Part shown: in pieces, positions 34,839 to 45,243 of the stretch
Layout: each line of letters starts with the position of its first letter
Position numbering within the stretch: position 1 is the stretch's first letter
Origin: Bradyrhizobium sp. 190
GTDB lineage: Bacteria > Pseudomonadota > Alphaproteobacteria > Rhizobiales > Xanthobacteraceae
Assembly: GCF_023073415.1 (NCBI RefSeq)
Contig: NZ_JADPJL010000001.1
Span: forward strand, 172,060-236,059
Reading direction: 5' to 3'
Length of the DNA: 64,000 nt
Made by a program: the position numbers and the translations under genes
Notes under the pieces: generated by a model
The model's input: only the letters and a program-made list of their open reading frames with translations
Database searches by the model: none
Told to the model about the DNA's origin: nothing

Positions 34839-35663
34839 ATGCCCGCCCAGACTGCTCGCGCGCCTACGTCACAACCTCCGATCCTGCTGCAGGAAAACGT
34901 CGGCAGCATCCGCCTGCTCACCCTCAACCGGCCGGCGGCGCGCAACAGCCTGTCGGAAGGCCTGATCGCCGAGCTGCACGGCGCGCTGAAGGAAATCCAC
35001 GGCGACAACAGCGTGCGCGCGGTCGTCATCGCGGCCAATGGTCCGGCCTTCTCCGCGGGCCACGACATGAAGGAACTGACCGCGCGCCGCAGCGATGCCG
35101 ATCGCGGCCGCGCCTATTTCGGGCAGATCATGAACGCCTGCAGCGCGATGATGCAGGCCGTGGTGCATCTGCCGAAGCCCGTCGTCGCCGCCGTGCAGGG
35201 CATCGCGACGGCCGCCGGCTGCCAGCTCGTGGCGAGCTGCGATCTCGCGGTTGCCTCCGAGGCCGCAGGCTTCGCCACCCCCGGCGTCGATATCGGCCTG
35301 TTCTGTTCGACGCCGATGGTGGCGCTGTCGCGCAACATCCCGCGCAAGCAGGCGATGGAGATGCTGCTCACGGGCGAGCCGATCTCGGCGGCGACGGCAA
35401 AGAATATCGGCCTCGTCAACCGTGTCGTCGCCGCCGGCACCGAACGCGATGCGGCGATCGCGCTGGCGCAGAAGGTCGCGCTCAAATCGGCCTACACGAT
35501 CAAGCTCGGCAAGGAGGCGTTCTATCGCCAGGCCGAAATGAGCCTTGCCGACGCCTATCGCTATACGGCCGAGGTAATGACCGAGAACATGATGGCGCGC
35601 GACGCCGAGGAAGGCATCGGCGCCTTCATCGAGAAGCGCGAACCGAAATGGCAGGATAAGTGA
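34839..35663 (+). CDS. Crotonase-family protein, ECHDC3-like, without catalytic glutamates
   Basis: 274 residues of the enoyl-CoA hydratase superfamily. The oxyanion-hole blocks SAGHDMKEL and IATAAGCQL are present. The two glutamates that add water in classical enoyl-CoA hydratase are not: the first position reads AGCQLVASCD (Gln) and the second TPGVDIGLF (Gly). The sequence closely follows ECHDC3-type proteins (FCSTPMVALSRNIPRKQAMEMLLTG). The reaction is therefore unknown. The start follows GGAGTGG. Upstream in-frame codons to 34776 lack similarity. Confidence 0.85.
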   Translation: MPAQTARAPTSQPPILLQENVGSIRLLTLNRPAARNSLSEGLIAELHGALKEIHGDNSVRAVVIAANGPAFSAGHDMKELTARRSDADRGRAYFGQIMNACSAMMQAVVHLPKPVVAAVQGIATAAGCQLVASCDLAVASEAAGFATPGVDIGLFCSTPMVALSRNIPRKQAMEMLLTGEPISAATAKNIGLVNRVVAAGTERDAAIALAQKVALKSAYTIKLGKEAFYRQAEMSLADAYRYTAEVMTENMMARDAEEGIGAFIEKREPKWQDK

Positions 35664-35668
35664 TTATC

Positions 35669-35724
35669 CGTCATTGCGAGCCAACGGGGCGCGCATTCGC
35701 GCGACCCGTTGGCTCGCAATGACG
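35669..35724. repeat. Intergenic palindromic repeat, family A (short form)
   Basis: CGTCATTGCGAGCCAACGGG and its inverse CCCGTTGGCTCGCAATGACG form a hairpin around a short GC-rich centre. It shares its ends with the copies at 13151, 53096 and 57611, but has a different inner arm. It lies between the crotonase and CoA-binding protein genes. Confidence 0.8.
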
Positions 35725-35736
35725 CAAGAGGATAGA

Positions 35737-36321
35737 ATGAACCACGACAATTACGACGACAACTACATTCGCAGCATCCTCAACGGCGTGAAGTCGATCG
35801 CGATGGTCGGCGCCTCGCCCGTCAATGTGCGGCCGAGCTATTTCGCCTTCAAATATCTGGCGCAGCGCGGCTACGACATGATCCCGGTCAATCCGGGTCA
35901 CGTCGGCAAAAACCTGCTCGGAAAACCCTTCGTCGCCTCGTTGTCGGATATCAGCCGTCCCGTCGACATGATCGACATCTTCCGCAATTCCAGCCACATC
36001 ATGCCTGTCGTCGACGAGGCCCTGACACTATCGCCACCGCCGAAGGTGATCTGGATGCAGCTCGGCGCGCGCGACGACGCGGCCGCCGAGAAAGCCGAAG
36101 CCGCCGGCCTCAAGGTGGTGATGAACCGCTGCCCGAAGATCGAGTACGGCCGGCTGTCGTCGGAGATTTCATGGATGGGTGTCAATTCGCGCACGCTGAG
36201 CTCGAAGCGCGCGCCGATCCCGACGCAGGGCATGCGCCTGTCGCTGAACCGGACGAGCGTCGGCGGCGGCGCGACGGCGGCATCGGATCGCGCCGCAAAG
36301 AACAAAAGCGAGCCGACGTGA
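35737..36321 (+). CDS. CoA-binding domain protein (YccU type)
   Basis: 194 residues with a Rossmann CoA-binding domain: SIAMVGASPVNVRPSYFAFK at about 19-38, then YDMIPVNPGHVGKNLLGKPF, and VIWMQLGARDDAAAEKAEAAG. The C-terminal 40 residues are basic and variable. Its function is unknown. The domain occurs in succinyl-CoA synthetase-like proteins. Proteins of this type commonly precede the O-acetylhomoserine sulfhydrylase gene, as here, which hints at a link to sulfur amino acid metabolism. The start has GAGGATAG upstream. Confidence 0.85.
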   Translation: MNHDNYDDNYIRSILNGVKSIAMVGASPVNVRPSYFAFKYLAQRGYDMIPVNPGHVGKNLLGKPFVASLSDISRPVDMIDIFRNSSHIMPVVDEALTLSPPPKVIWMQLGARDDAAAEKAEAAGLKVVMNRCPKIEYGRLSSEISWMGVNSRTLSSKRAPIPTQGMRLSLNRTSVGGGATAASDRAAKNKSEPT

Positions 36322-36473
36322 CGCAATGAGAAACAATTATTTCGAAGACGCGACCTGACGAAGCAGTCCCGTTTCCAATTCATCAGATGTGAACGCCTCG
36401 CCTTGACGGCGGACACGCCTGCCATCAGCATCTTCAACGCATTTCGAGCAAGCCAAAGAACAGGACGTAAAGA

Positions 36474-37754
36474 ATGACCGACCGTCTCCCGGGATTTTCG
36501 ACCCTTGCCGTGCATGCCGGCGCGCAGCCCGATCCCACCACCGGGGCGCGGGTGACGCCGATCTATCAAACCACGTCCTTTGTATTCAACGATGCCGACC
36601 ATGCCGCCTCGCTGTTCGGGCTGCAGGCGTTCGGCAACATCTATACCCGCATCGGCAACCCGACCACCGCCGTGCTGGAAGAGCGCATTGCGGCGCTGGA
36701 AGGCGGCACCGCGGCGCTTGCGGTCGCCTCGGGACACGCGGCGCAGGTCGTGGTGCTGCAGCAATTGCTGATGCCGGGCGACGAGTTCATCGCCGCGCGA
36801 AAACTCTATGGCGGCTCGATCAACCAGTTCACACATGCGTTCAAGAGTTTTGGCTGGAACGTGGCGTGGGCCGACCCTGATGATATCGGCAGTTTCGAGC
36901 GCGCGGTGACGCCGCGCACCAAGGCGATCTTCATCGAATCGATTGCCAATCCCGCCGGCAGCATCACCGACATCGAGGGAATCGCGGAAGTGGCCCGCAA
37001 GGCCGGCGTGCCGCTGATCGTCGACAACACGCTGGCGACGCCCTACCTGATTCGCCCGATCGACCACGGCGCCGACATCGTCGTGCACTCGCTGACGAAG
37101 TTTTTGGGCGGCCACGGCAATTCGCTCGGCGGCATCATCGTCGACGGCGGCACCTTCGACTGGTCGAAGGACAACAAATACCCGATGCTCAACGAGCCGC
37201 GGCCGGAATATCACGGCATCAGGATCCAGGAGACGTTTGGCAATTTCGCCTTCGCGATTGCCTGCCGCGTCCTGGGCTTGCGCGACCTCGGCCCGGCGAT
37301 CTCGCCGTTCAACGCCTTCATGATCCTGACCGGCATCGAGACGCTGCCGCTGCGCATGCAGAAGCATTGCGAAAACGCCAAGGCGATCGCGGAATTTCTT
37401 GCCGGCCATTCCGCGGTGGCGACGGTGAACTATGCCGGCCTCGCCAGCGACAAGTACAACAAGCTCGCGCGCAAATACGCGCCAAAGGGCGCCGGGGCGG
37501 TGTTCACCTTCAGCCTGCGGGGCGGTTACGACGCCGGCGTCAACCTGGTGTCGAACCTGAAACTGTTCTCGCATCTGGCCAATGTCGGCGACACCCGTTC
37601 GCTGGTGATTCACCCGGCATCGACCACCCACAGCCAGCTCGACGACGCCGCCAAGGTGAAATCCGGCGCCGCGCCCGATGTCGTGCGGCTGTCGATCGGC
37701 ATCGAGGACAAGGAAGATCTGATCGCGGATCTGGAGCAGGCGCTGAGCGCGTGA
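36474..37754 (+). CDS. metY: O-acetylhomoserine sulfhydrylase (O-acetylhomoserine aminocarboxypropyltransferase)
   Basis: 426-residue PLP enzyme of the Cys/Met metabolism family, the size of MetY rather than MetB/MetC. The PLP lysine is Lys209 in HSLTKFLGGHG. TSFVFNDADHAASLF and NIYTRIGNPT are typical of MetY. It makes homocysteine directly from O-acetylhomoserine and sulfide. The 152-nt upstream region was examined for a SAM riboswitch without a convincing match. GGACGTAAAG precedes the start. Confidence 0.95.
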   Translation: MTDRLPGFSTLAVHAGAQPDPTTGARVTPIYQTTSFVFNDADHAASLFGLQAFGNIYTRIGNPTTAVLEERIAALEGGTAALAVASGHAAQVVVLQQLLMPGDEFIAARKLYGGSINQFTHAFKSFGWNVAWADPDDIGSFERAVTPRTKAIFIESIANPAGSITDIEGIAEVARKAGVPLIVDNTLATPYLIRPIDHGADIVVHSLTKFLGGHGNSLGGIIVDGGTFDWSKDNKYPMLNEPRPEYHGIRIQETFGNFAFAIACRVLGLRDLGPAISPFNAFMILTGIETLPLRMQKHCENAKAIAEFLAGHSAVATVNYAGLASDKYNKLARKYAPKGAGAVFTFSLRGGYDAGVNLVSNLKLFSHLANVGDTRSLVIHPASTTHSQLDDAAKVKSGAAPDVVRLSIGIEDKEDLIADLEQALSA

Positions 37755-37872
37755 GGGCATTACCGTCATGGCCGGATTCGGCCATGACGGGCCTCGAAAT
37801 CACAAGCCTCTCGTTAACGCTCATTCCGGCATAAAATGGCACTGAGCTGCCCTCGATGATTCGGAGCCAACG

Positions 37873-38394
37873 ATGCTGCGCTGGATGATGCCGTTTCTGG
37901 TCGCGATTTTCGCGGTCGGAACCGCTGCGGCCGACGAGAGCCTCGGAGCCGCCAAGGCCGCCGATGACCCCACAGCAGTGAAGCCGGCCGACCCTCCTGC
38001 CGCCGCCAAGCCCGCCGAGAATCCGGCCGCGACGAAGCGCACCGAAAAAACTGCCGCCGGCAGGCGCGCCGCGGTCCGGGCCGTCCGCCAGTTGCCGCCC
38101 GGCCTGCCGCGCGACCATTACAATTATCGCACCACGGTTGCCCCGCCGGCGGCCCCCCTTTATGTGCGGCGCGGCCGTACCTTGGTGCTCGAAGAAGAGG
38201 TGCTCGTGCCGACCGGCATCAAGGCCTACGCGCCGCGCGTCTTCGGCACGCCGCTCTTGCCGGGATCATCGACACTGCCCGGTTACTACGGCACCAGTCA
38301 TTCCTACAGTTATGATGGCCCCTATTATGGCGGCCCCTATGAGCCGTACTGGAACCGCCTGCCGTACGCTTGCGGCGTGTACGGATATTGCTAA
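37873..38394 (+). CDS. Hypothetical exported Ala/Pro/Lys-rich protein with Tyr/Gly-rich tail
   Basis: 173 residues. A signal peptide (residues 1-19, cut after TAAA) is followed by a low-complexity region (ADDPTAVKPADPPAAAKP), a basic centre and a C-terminal Tyr/Gly-rich tail (YDGPYYGGPYEPYW) ending in a Cys pair (ACGVYGYC). No known domain. The low complexity and the aromatic tail suggest a cell-envelope protein. Its gene ends 37 nt before the nrtR start. Confidence 0.6.
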   Translation: MLRWMMPFLVAIFAVGTAAADESLGAAKAADDPTAVKPADPPAAAKPAENPAATKRTEKTAAGRRAAVRAVRQLPPGLPRDHYNYRTTVAPPAAPLYVRRGRTLVLEEEVLVPTGIKAYAPRVFGTPLLPGSSTLPGYYGTSHSYSYDGPYYGGPYEPYWNRLPYACGVYGYC

Positions 38395-38431
38395 ACGCGC
38401 ATTGGCCAAACAACGGAGACGGACGACCGAC

Positions 38432-39388
38432 GTGGCAGGGGTACTGCGGAAAGCCAGCAAAACGGGCGCTGCCAATGCAACCACGGCGGACCTGGTCGCC
38501 GTCCTTGTTGCCGTTACCGACGGCGAGCCCAAGATCATGACCATCGCCAACGCCGGCGCGCTGCCAAGCGGCCCGTTCGAATTCGCGCACCGTTCGCTGC
38601 AGACGGGATTGCGGGCGTGGGTCGAGGCGCAGACCGGCCATCCGCTCGGCTATGTCGAGCAGCTCTACACGTTCGCCGATCGCGGACGCGCCGGCGATGC
38701 CAAGTCGCCGCATTCGATCTCGATCAGCTATCTGGGCCTGACCCGCGAGGACCAGGTCGGCCAGGGCTTTGAGGCGCATTGGTCCGGCTGGTACGAATAT
38801 TTCCCCTGGGAGGATCAACGCTCCGGTCTTCCCGCCGCGCCGGCGAAGACGTTGGCATCCCGGCTGCGGGCGTGGTCGAAATCCGCAGCTACCGCCAGCC
38901 TGCAGCGCGAACGCTGGCAGCGCGTCGCCATCACGTTTGGCCTCGACGACCGCGAATGGAATGAGGAACTGGTGCTGCAGCGCTATGAGCTGCTCTACGA
39001 GGCCGGCCTGATCCCGGAAGCGGTTCGTGATGGGGCAGACGCCACCGCCGTCATTCCCGGCAGGCAAATGACGGGAGATCACCGCCGCATTCTCGCGACT
39101 GGCATCGCCCGACTGCGCGCCAAGATCAAATACCGCCCCGTGGTGTTCGAATTGATGCCGGCGGAATTCACCCTGCTGCAACTGCAACGCAGCGTTGAGG
39201 CGCTTGCAGGCCGGCTGGTGCACAAGCAGAATTTTCGTCGCCTGATCGAGCAGCAGCAACTCGTTGAGGAAACTGGCGCAATCGCTGCCGATACCGTCGG
39301 CCGCCCCGCCAAGCTGTTCCGGTTCCGCCATGGCGTGCTGGCGGAACGGGCGGTTGTCGGAACCAAGCTCCCGCTATCGCGCACTTGA
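38432..39388 (+). CDS. nrtR: NrtR-like NUDIX-domain transcriptional regulator of NAD synthesis
   Basis: 318 residues. The N-terminal half is a NUDIX-fold domain (LVAVLVAVTDGEPKIMTI, GALPSGPFEFAHRSLQTGLR). The catalytic REUxEE motif has decayed to RAWVEA, as expected for a ligand sensor rather than a hydrolase. The C-terminal part (about 230-318) looks like a winged helix (FTLLQLQRSVEALAG, NFRRLI). NrtR proteins repress NAD genes and are released by ADP-ribose. It lies directly upstream of nadABC with matching palindromes in between. The start is uncertain: the GTG at 38432 is used, with GGAG 15 nt before. Confidence 0.78.
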   Translation: MAGVLRKASKTGAANATTADLVAVLVAVTDGEPKIMTIANAGALPSGPFEFAHRSLQTGLRAWVEAQTGHPLGYVEQLYTFADRGRAGDAKSPHSISISYLGLTREDQVGQGFEAHWSGWYEYFPWEDQRSGLPAAPAKTLASRLRAWSKSAATASLQRERWQRVAITFGLDDREWNEELVLQRYELLYEAGLIPEAVRDGADATAVIPGRQMTGDHRRILATGIARLRAKIKYRPVVFELMPAEFTLLQLQRSVEALAGRLVHKQNFRRLIEQQQLVEETGAIAADTVGRPAKLFRFRHGVLAERAVVGTKLPLSRT

Positions 39389-39413
39389 CATCGGTTATGC
39401 TCAGGATAAGTAT
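39385..39413 (+). promoter_or_regulatory. Predicted nadABC promoter
   Basis: TTGACA (39385-39390) is followed after 17 nt by AAGTAT. The first half of TTGACA overlaps the nrtR stop codon, and the -10 overlaps the upstream operator-like palindrome. Confidence 0.5.
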
Positions 39414-39414
39414 A
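39396..39414. promoter_or_regulatory. Degenerate second NrtR-type box
   Basis: TATGCTC-AGGAT-AAGTATA has the same 7-5-7 layout as the box at 39423 with two arm mismatches. It overlaps the predicted -10 element. Confidence 0.45.
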
Positions 39415-39422
39415 AGCCAAGA

Positions 39423-39441
39423 TATACTCAAGGAGAGTATA
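39423..39441. promoter_or_regulatory. NrtR-type operator before nadA
   Basis: TATACTC-AAGGA-GAGTATA is a perfect 7-bp inverted repeat with a 5-bp spacer. It overlaps the nadA ribosome site (AAGGAGAG), so bound repressor would also sit on the translation start region of the DNA. Confidence 0.72.
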
Positions 39442-39442
39442 A

Positions 39443-40425
<983 letters not shown>

Positions 40426-40429
<4 letters not shown>

Positions 40430-41979
40430 GCACGGAGATTTCAGCGCTCAACAACCGTCCCGTCATCATCGGCGGCGGTGCGGCCGGATTGATGACGGCG
40501 CTGCAGATGGCGCCGGAACCGGTGTTGCTGCTGTCGAAGGCGCCGCTTGGCGCGGAGGCGTCGAGCCTGTGGGCGCAGGGCGGACTTGCGGCGGCGATGG
40601 GCGGCGACGATGACCCTGCCCTGCACCTCGCCGATACGCTCGCCGCAGGCGCTGGCCTGTGCGATGAAGCCGTCGCGAGCCGGATCGTTCACGCGGCTCC
40701 TGCGGCCGTCGAACACCTCGCGAGACTTGGCGTCGCCTTCGACCGGCGGCCCGATGGCGGCTGGCGACTTGGCCTGGAGGCCGCGCACGGCCGCAACCGG
40801 ATCGTGCACGCCACCGGCGACGGCACCGGGCGTGAAATCATGCGCGCCCTGATCGCAGCGGTGCGCCGCTGCCCGTCGATCACGCTGCTGGAAGGCGTCG
40901 AGGCACGCAGCCTGATCGTCGAGGACAATGCCATCAAGGGCGTACTCGCGGTGAACGCGCAGGGTCCGCTGGTGATCGACACCAGCCGTGTCGTGATCGC
41001 CACAGGTGGAATCGGCGGCCTGTTTTTGGACAGTACCAACCCAGCCGGTTGCTTCGGCCAGGGACTGGCGCTGGCGGCACGTGCTGGCGCACTGCTCTCC
41101 GATCTCGAGTTCATCCAGTTTCACCCGACTGCCTTCGACGGGCCGTCGCGTCCGATGCCGTTGGTCACCGAGGCCGTTCGCGGTGACGGCGCGATCCTGA
41201 TCGACGATACTGGACATCGCTTCATGGCGGACCAGCCTGGTGCCGAGCTTGCGGCCCGCGACATCGTCGCGCGCGCGGTCTGGCGTCGCCGCGCGGAGGG
41301 ACATCGCGTCTTCCTCGACGCGCGGAAGCATCCGGGAGCGGAATTTGCAAAACGCTATCCCGTCATTTCCGCCTTCTGCAAGATGGCCGGGATCGATCCC
41401 GCAACCGATCCGATTCCGGTGAGGCCGGCGGTGCACTACCACATGGGCGGGATATGCGTGGATATCGAGGGCCGCAGCACCGTGAACGGCCTGTGGGCCT
41501 GCGGCGAGGTCAGCCGCACCGGGCTGCATGGCGCCAACCGGCTCGCCAGCAATTCGCTGATGGAAGCGATCGTCTGCGCGCAATGGGTTGCGGAGAGTGT
41601 CCAGGGTGCGAGCCGCGGCCCGCTGAAAACGCGCGCTGCCAATGCGCCTCCACCCGCGTCCGATCCTTCGTCCGTGCGGCCGATACTGTCGCAAGGCCTC
41701 GGCGTACTCCGTGACCGGCATGGAATCGAACGTGCGATTCGCAGCCTCTATCCGATCGCCAGCGGCCACAGCGCGGCTTCCGATCCCGCGCTGGTGGGAT
41801 TGATGATGGCAATCGCCGCCTGGCGGCGCGATGAAAGCCGCGGCGGGCATTACCGCAGCGACTTCCCCGACATCCTGCCCTCGGCCATGCCGTCTTCCAT
41901 CTCGCTTGCGGACGCGCTCGACAGCGCTCGCGACATCGTTGAAACCGGATCTCTGTCTGTCGGGAGTGCCCAGCCGTGA
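40426..41979 (+). CDS. nadB: L-aspartate oxidase
   Basis: 517 residues. FAD enzyme that oxidises aspartate to iminoaspartate for NadA. The N-terminal [16 protein letters not shown] is the dinucleotide-binding site (about 13-28). The block [13 protein letters not shown], the active-site HPTAF segment and [10 protein letters not shown] are as in the succinate dehydrogenase/aspartate oxidase family. The C-terminal helical domain is of normal size. The start codon overlaps the nadA stop, and its own stop overlaps the nadC start (GTGA). Confidence 0.96.
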
Positions 41980-42845
41980 CACTTACGCCGCTTCTGCCTC
42001 TCATGTACGAGCCGCTGGTTCGAACCGCCCTGCTCGAAGACTTAGGCCGCGCCGGCGACATCACGGCGGATGCGATCGTCCCAGTCGACAGGCAAACCTC
42101 GCTGGTGTTGCGCGCGCGCCAGCCCGGTGTCGTGGCCGGGCTCGACATCGCGCGCTGTGCATTTCAGCTCGTGAATCCTGCCATCCAGCTCACCGTGGAG
42201 CGACCTGACGGCAGCGTGGTGGCGCCGGGAGATGTGATCGCCGCGATCGAGGGGCCGGCGCGCGGGCTGTTGACCGGCGAGCGGACAGCGCTGAATTTTC
42301 TCTGCCATCTCAGCGGCGTCGCCACCGCAACCGCCTCGCTGGTGTCGGCAGCGCAAGGCACCAAAGCGCGCATCGTCTGCACCCGCAAGACCACGCCCGG
42401 ATTGCGCACGCTGGAAAAATACGCGGTCCGCGCCGGCGGCGGCAGCAACCACCGCTTCGGCCTCGACGATGCCATTTTGATCAAGGACAACCACATTGCG
42501 CTGGCCGGCGATGTCAGAACCGCGATCGAGCGCGCAAAGGCGCATGCCGGCCACCTCGTCAAGATCGAGGTCGAGGTCGATACGCTGTCGCAGCTCGAAC
42601 AGGCCCTCGCGATCGGCGTGGATGCCGTCCTGCTCGACAACATGACGGTCGAGCAACTGCGGCAGGCAGTAGCGATGACGGACGGCCGGGCGATCACGGA
42701 AGCTTCCGGCCGCATCACCGTCGAGACTGCCAAAGCGATTGCCGCCACCGGCGTCGATCTGATTTCGGCCGGCTGGCTGACCCACAGCTCCGCCGCGCTC
42801 GATATCGGGCTCGATTATCTCGGACTCAATCGGCAGGCAGCGTAA
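41976..42845 (+). CDS. nadC: Nicotinate-nucleotide pyrophosphorylase (quinolinate phosphoribosyltransferase)
   Basis: 289 residues. Converts quinolinate and PRPP to nicotinate mononucleotide, the third step of de novo NAD synthesis. Signature blocks RKTTPGLRTLEKYAVRAGGG and NHRFGLDDAILIKDNH are present, along with EVEVDTLSQLEQAL. The start is GTG, overlapping the nadB stop, with CGGGAG upstream. It is the third gene of the NrtR-linked operon. Confidence 0.96.
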   Translation: MTLTPLLPLMYEPLVRTALLEDLGRAGDITADAIVPVDRQTSLVLRARQPGVVAGLDIARCAFQLVNPAIQLTVERPDGSVVAPGDVIAAIEGPARGLLTGERTALNFLCHLSGVATATASLVSAAQGTKARIVCTRKTTPGLRTLEKYAVRAGGGSNHRFGLDDAILIKDNHIALAGDVRTAIERAKAHAGHLVKIEVEVDTLSQLEQALAIGVDAVLLDNMTVEQLRQAVAMTDGRAITEASGRITVETAKAIAATGVDLISAGWLTHSSAALDIGLDYLGLNRQAA

Positions 42846-42854
42846 CGCGGCGGA

Positions 42855-43667
42855 TCACTCGGCCGCGCGCATGGCAGCCTTGTCCTCGCGCATCAGGCGG
42901 TTGTTGCGCTGGACCACCGAATAGCTCGCCAACGCAAACAGGATCACCAGGCCCTGGATCGACAGCGCTTCCACGGAAGGATTGAGGCCGATCGCGCTCA
43001 GGAACGCCGAGCCCTTGGCCTCGGTGACCGTGATGATCGCCTGCTCCTGGAACTCCTGCACGGCCTCGCCGATGAACTTGATCGCCATCACGAACAGGAA
43101 TGCCGAGGTGACGATGAACAGCGGTCGCAGCGGTAGCTTTCGCGCAATCATGTTGATGAAATAGAACAGCACGGCGAGGCCTACCGCCGCCGCGGCAAGG
43201 CCGGCGAACAGGCCCGCGCTCCAGCCGCCTTCGGTCTTGGCGAGCGCGTTGATGAACAAGACGGTCTCCGCGCCCTCGCGAAACACCGCAAAGAACGCCA
43301 GCGCGCCGACCGCCCACACCGTGTCCTGCGACAGGGCCTGATCGGCCTTGTGCGCGAGGTAATCCTGCCATCCACGAGGATCCTGCTTCACCATCAGCCA
43401 ACCGCTGACGTAGAGCATCAGGGCGGCGGCAAGCAGAATGATAATGCCTTCCAGGACGTCGCTGTGGTCGCCCGAGTTCAGCACCGCAAACAACCAGGCC
43501 GCAACAAAGCTGGCCGCGACGGCGACGAGCGCGCCAGCATAAAGCGCCTGAATGCGATGACTGGCGCCGGCCTTGGTCAGATAGCCCGCAAGCGCTGCGA
43601 TCACGAGCATGGCTTCGAGCCCCTCACGGAGCAGGATGACGGCGGCCTGGATGAATGCTGACGACAT
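42855..43667 (-). CDS. FTR1-family iron permease
   Basis: 270-residue membrane protein with seven predicted helices. The first iron motif LLREGLEAML is in the first helix. The second (about residue 128, FFAVFREGAETVLF) reads REGAE instead of REGLE. FTR1/EfeU carry Fe(II) or Fe(III) together with a ferroxidase partner. No EfeO, EfeB or cupredoxin gene is adjacent, so the system is either incomplete here or served from elsewhere. It converges on nadC with 9 nt between stops. Confidence 0.9.
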   Translation of the reverse strand: MSSAFIQAAVILLREGLEAMLVIAALAGYLTKAGASHRIQALYAGALVAVAASFVAAWLFAVLNSGDHSDVLEGIIILLAAALMLYVSGWLMVKQDPRGWQDYLAHKADQALSQDTVWAVGALAFFAVFREGAETVLFINALAKTEGGWSAGLFAGLAAAAVGLAVLFYFINMIARKLPLRPLFIVTSAFLFVMAIKFIGEAVQEFQEQAIITVTEAKGSAFLSAIGLNPSVEALSIQGLVILFALASYSVVQRNNRLMREDKAAMRAAE

Positions 43668-43819
43668 GAACGGAACCTTTGTTTTGGCTCGTTTTATCGC
43701 CCAAACGATTCAAGTAAAGCGGTCGCATGCCACATAAACGCGTCAAGGCGATAGCGCAGCGAGAAAGCCCTGAGAACTGGGCACTTCCAGCAATGTTGGC
43801 AGATTAGAATCTCTCAATT

Positions 43820-44911
43820 TCAGCCGGGTTGCCCAAGCGGCAGAACCAGTTTCTGCCGGTCCTGCCCGACACGCCGCGCAACCAGCCGTTCGGTCTGCAA
43901 GACTGCCAACGTCAGCACAACGATCGCGCCAGCCTGATGCGCCAGCGCCAGATCGATCGGCACCTGGTGCAGCAGCGTGAGGATGCCGAGCGCAGCCTGC
44001 AGAATGATCGCCGCCACCAGCGACCACGCGCCGACGGTGACAGCCGCGCCGGCCCGTGACCGCATGGCGTCGATGGCATGAAGCACCGCCAGGATCAGCA
44101 GCGCATAGGCAGTCATCCGATGTTCGAACTGCACGGTGAGTGTGTTGTCGAACAGATTGCGCCACCACGGCTCCTCGAACCAGAGCCGCGCCGCCGAAGG
44201 AATGAAGGCGCCGTCGATCTCTGGCCAGGTGTTGTACACCCTGCCCGCCCGCAGGCCCGCCACCAGCGCGCCGAAATAAAGCTGGACGAAAGTCAGGGCG
44301 AGCAGAGCCACCCCGGAGACCTTCAGCCGCAGGGGGACAACGGGCTGCGAGCGCGCGCTCATCCGCCGCAGCGTCCAGACGATCGAGGCAAAAATGATCA
44401 GGGCCAGCACCAGATGCGTCGCCAGCCGATACTGGGACACCTCGGTCCGTTGTGTGAGCCCCGACGCGACCATCCACCAGCCGACCGCACCCTGCAGCGC
44501 GCCGAGGGCAAAGATCAGCCACAGCCGCCGTTTCAGCTCCGTGCTCAACACGCCGCGCCAAAGGAAGTACAGGAACGGCAGCAGATAGACCGCGCCGATC
44601 ACGCGCCCGAGCAGGCGGTGGCTCCATTCCCACCAGAAGATGGTCTTGAACTCCGCAAGGCTCATGCCGGCATTGAGTTCGCGGTATTGCGGGATGGCCT
44701 TGTAGCCCTCGAACGCCTGCGCCCATTGCGCCTCGTTGAGCGGCGGCAGCGTGCCGGTAACCGGCTTCCACTCGACAATCGACAATCCAGATTCCGTCAG
44801 CCGCGTGGCGCCGCCAACCAGCACCATGACCGCGATCAGCGCGGCGACCACGATCAGCCACCATCTGACGGCGCCGAGATGCGGGGCCTGCTGTGCGGAA
44901 CTAGCGGTCAT
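43820..44911 (-). CDS. ctaA: Heme A synthase (CtaA/Cox15)
   Basis: 363 residues, eight transmembrane helices. Oxidises heme O to heme A for aa3-type cytochrome oxidase. Typical blocks are [25 protein letters not shown] at the N-terminus, [12 protein letters not shown] with the heme-ligand His, [12 protein letters not shown], and [11 protein letters not shown] in the second half. Such a layout matches alphaproteobacterial type 2 CtaA. No other oxidase-assembly gene lies next to it here. The DUF2842 gene is divergent from it. Confidence 0.95.
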   Translation of the reverse strand: MTASSAQQAPHLGAVRWWLIVVAALIAVMVLVGGATRLTESGLSIVEWKPVTGTLPPLNEAQWAQAFEGYKAIPQYRELNAGMSLAEFKTIFWWEWSHRLLGRVIGAVYLLPFLYFLWRGVLSTELKRRLWLIFALGALQGAVGWWMVASGLTQRTEVSQYRLATHLVLALIIFASIVWTLRRMSARSQPVVPLRLKVSGVALLALTFVQLYFGALVAGLRAGRVYNTWPEIDGAFIPSAARLWFEEPWWRNLFDNTLTVQFEHRMTAYALLILAVLHAIDAMRSRAGAAVTVGAWSLVAAIILQAALGILTLLHQVPIDLALAHQAGAIVVLTLAVLQTERLVARRVGQDRQKLVLPLGQPG

Positions 44912-45029
44912 TAAACCCGTCTTGAAATCCGTCCTGGCCCGCCTTAAAGGCGCGCTTGATTGAACTGGCGCGCCCCTTATAGTCCGCCCCCTCCCGCGCG
45001 CAACCCGCCACGAGCCTCACATATCCGCC

Positions 45030-45242
45030 ATGACGATACGCACCCGCAAATTCTTCGGAACCATCGCACTTCTGGTGCTGGTCGTGGTGTGGTCGCTATT
45101 GGGAATGACCATCGCCCAGACGCCATGGCTGGCCAATTCCGGCCTGCGGCAGGCGATCTTCTATGTCGTGGCGGGGCTCGGATGGGTGCTGCCGGCTATG
45201 CCGATTATCAGCTGGATGTCGCGGCCCGACCGCGCCGCCTAG
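45030..45242 (+). CDS. DUF2842 family small membrane protein
   Basis: 70 residues with two transmembrane helices (about 8-29 and 42-62), ending in WMSRPDRAA. It matches my memory of DUF2842, a small alphaproteobacterial membrane protein often found beside ctaA. Its function is unknown, and the neighbourhood suggests a link to cytochrome oxidase assembly. Its stop is immediately followed by the stop of the convergent deacetylase gene. Confidence 0.75.
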   Translation: MTIRTRKFFGTIALLVLVVVWSLLGMTIAQTPWLANSGLRQAIFYVVAGLGWVLPAMPIISWMSRPDRAA

Positions 45243-45243
45243 A

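Noticed and set aside
35669..35724. Family A and B repeats as CRISPR repeats
   Set aside because: Single palindromes at gene ends with no regular spacers and no cas genes nearby.
36322..36473. Possible SAM-II riboswitch before metY
   Set aside because: A stretch near 36430-36460 (CGCATTTCGAGCAAGCCAAAG) faintly resembles the 3' part of SAM-II, but the upstream stem and pseudoknot loop could not be built.
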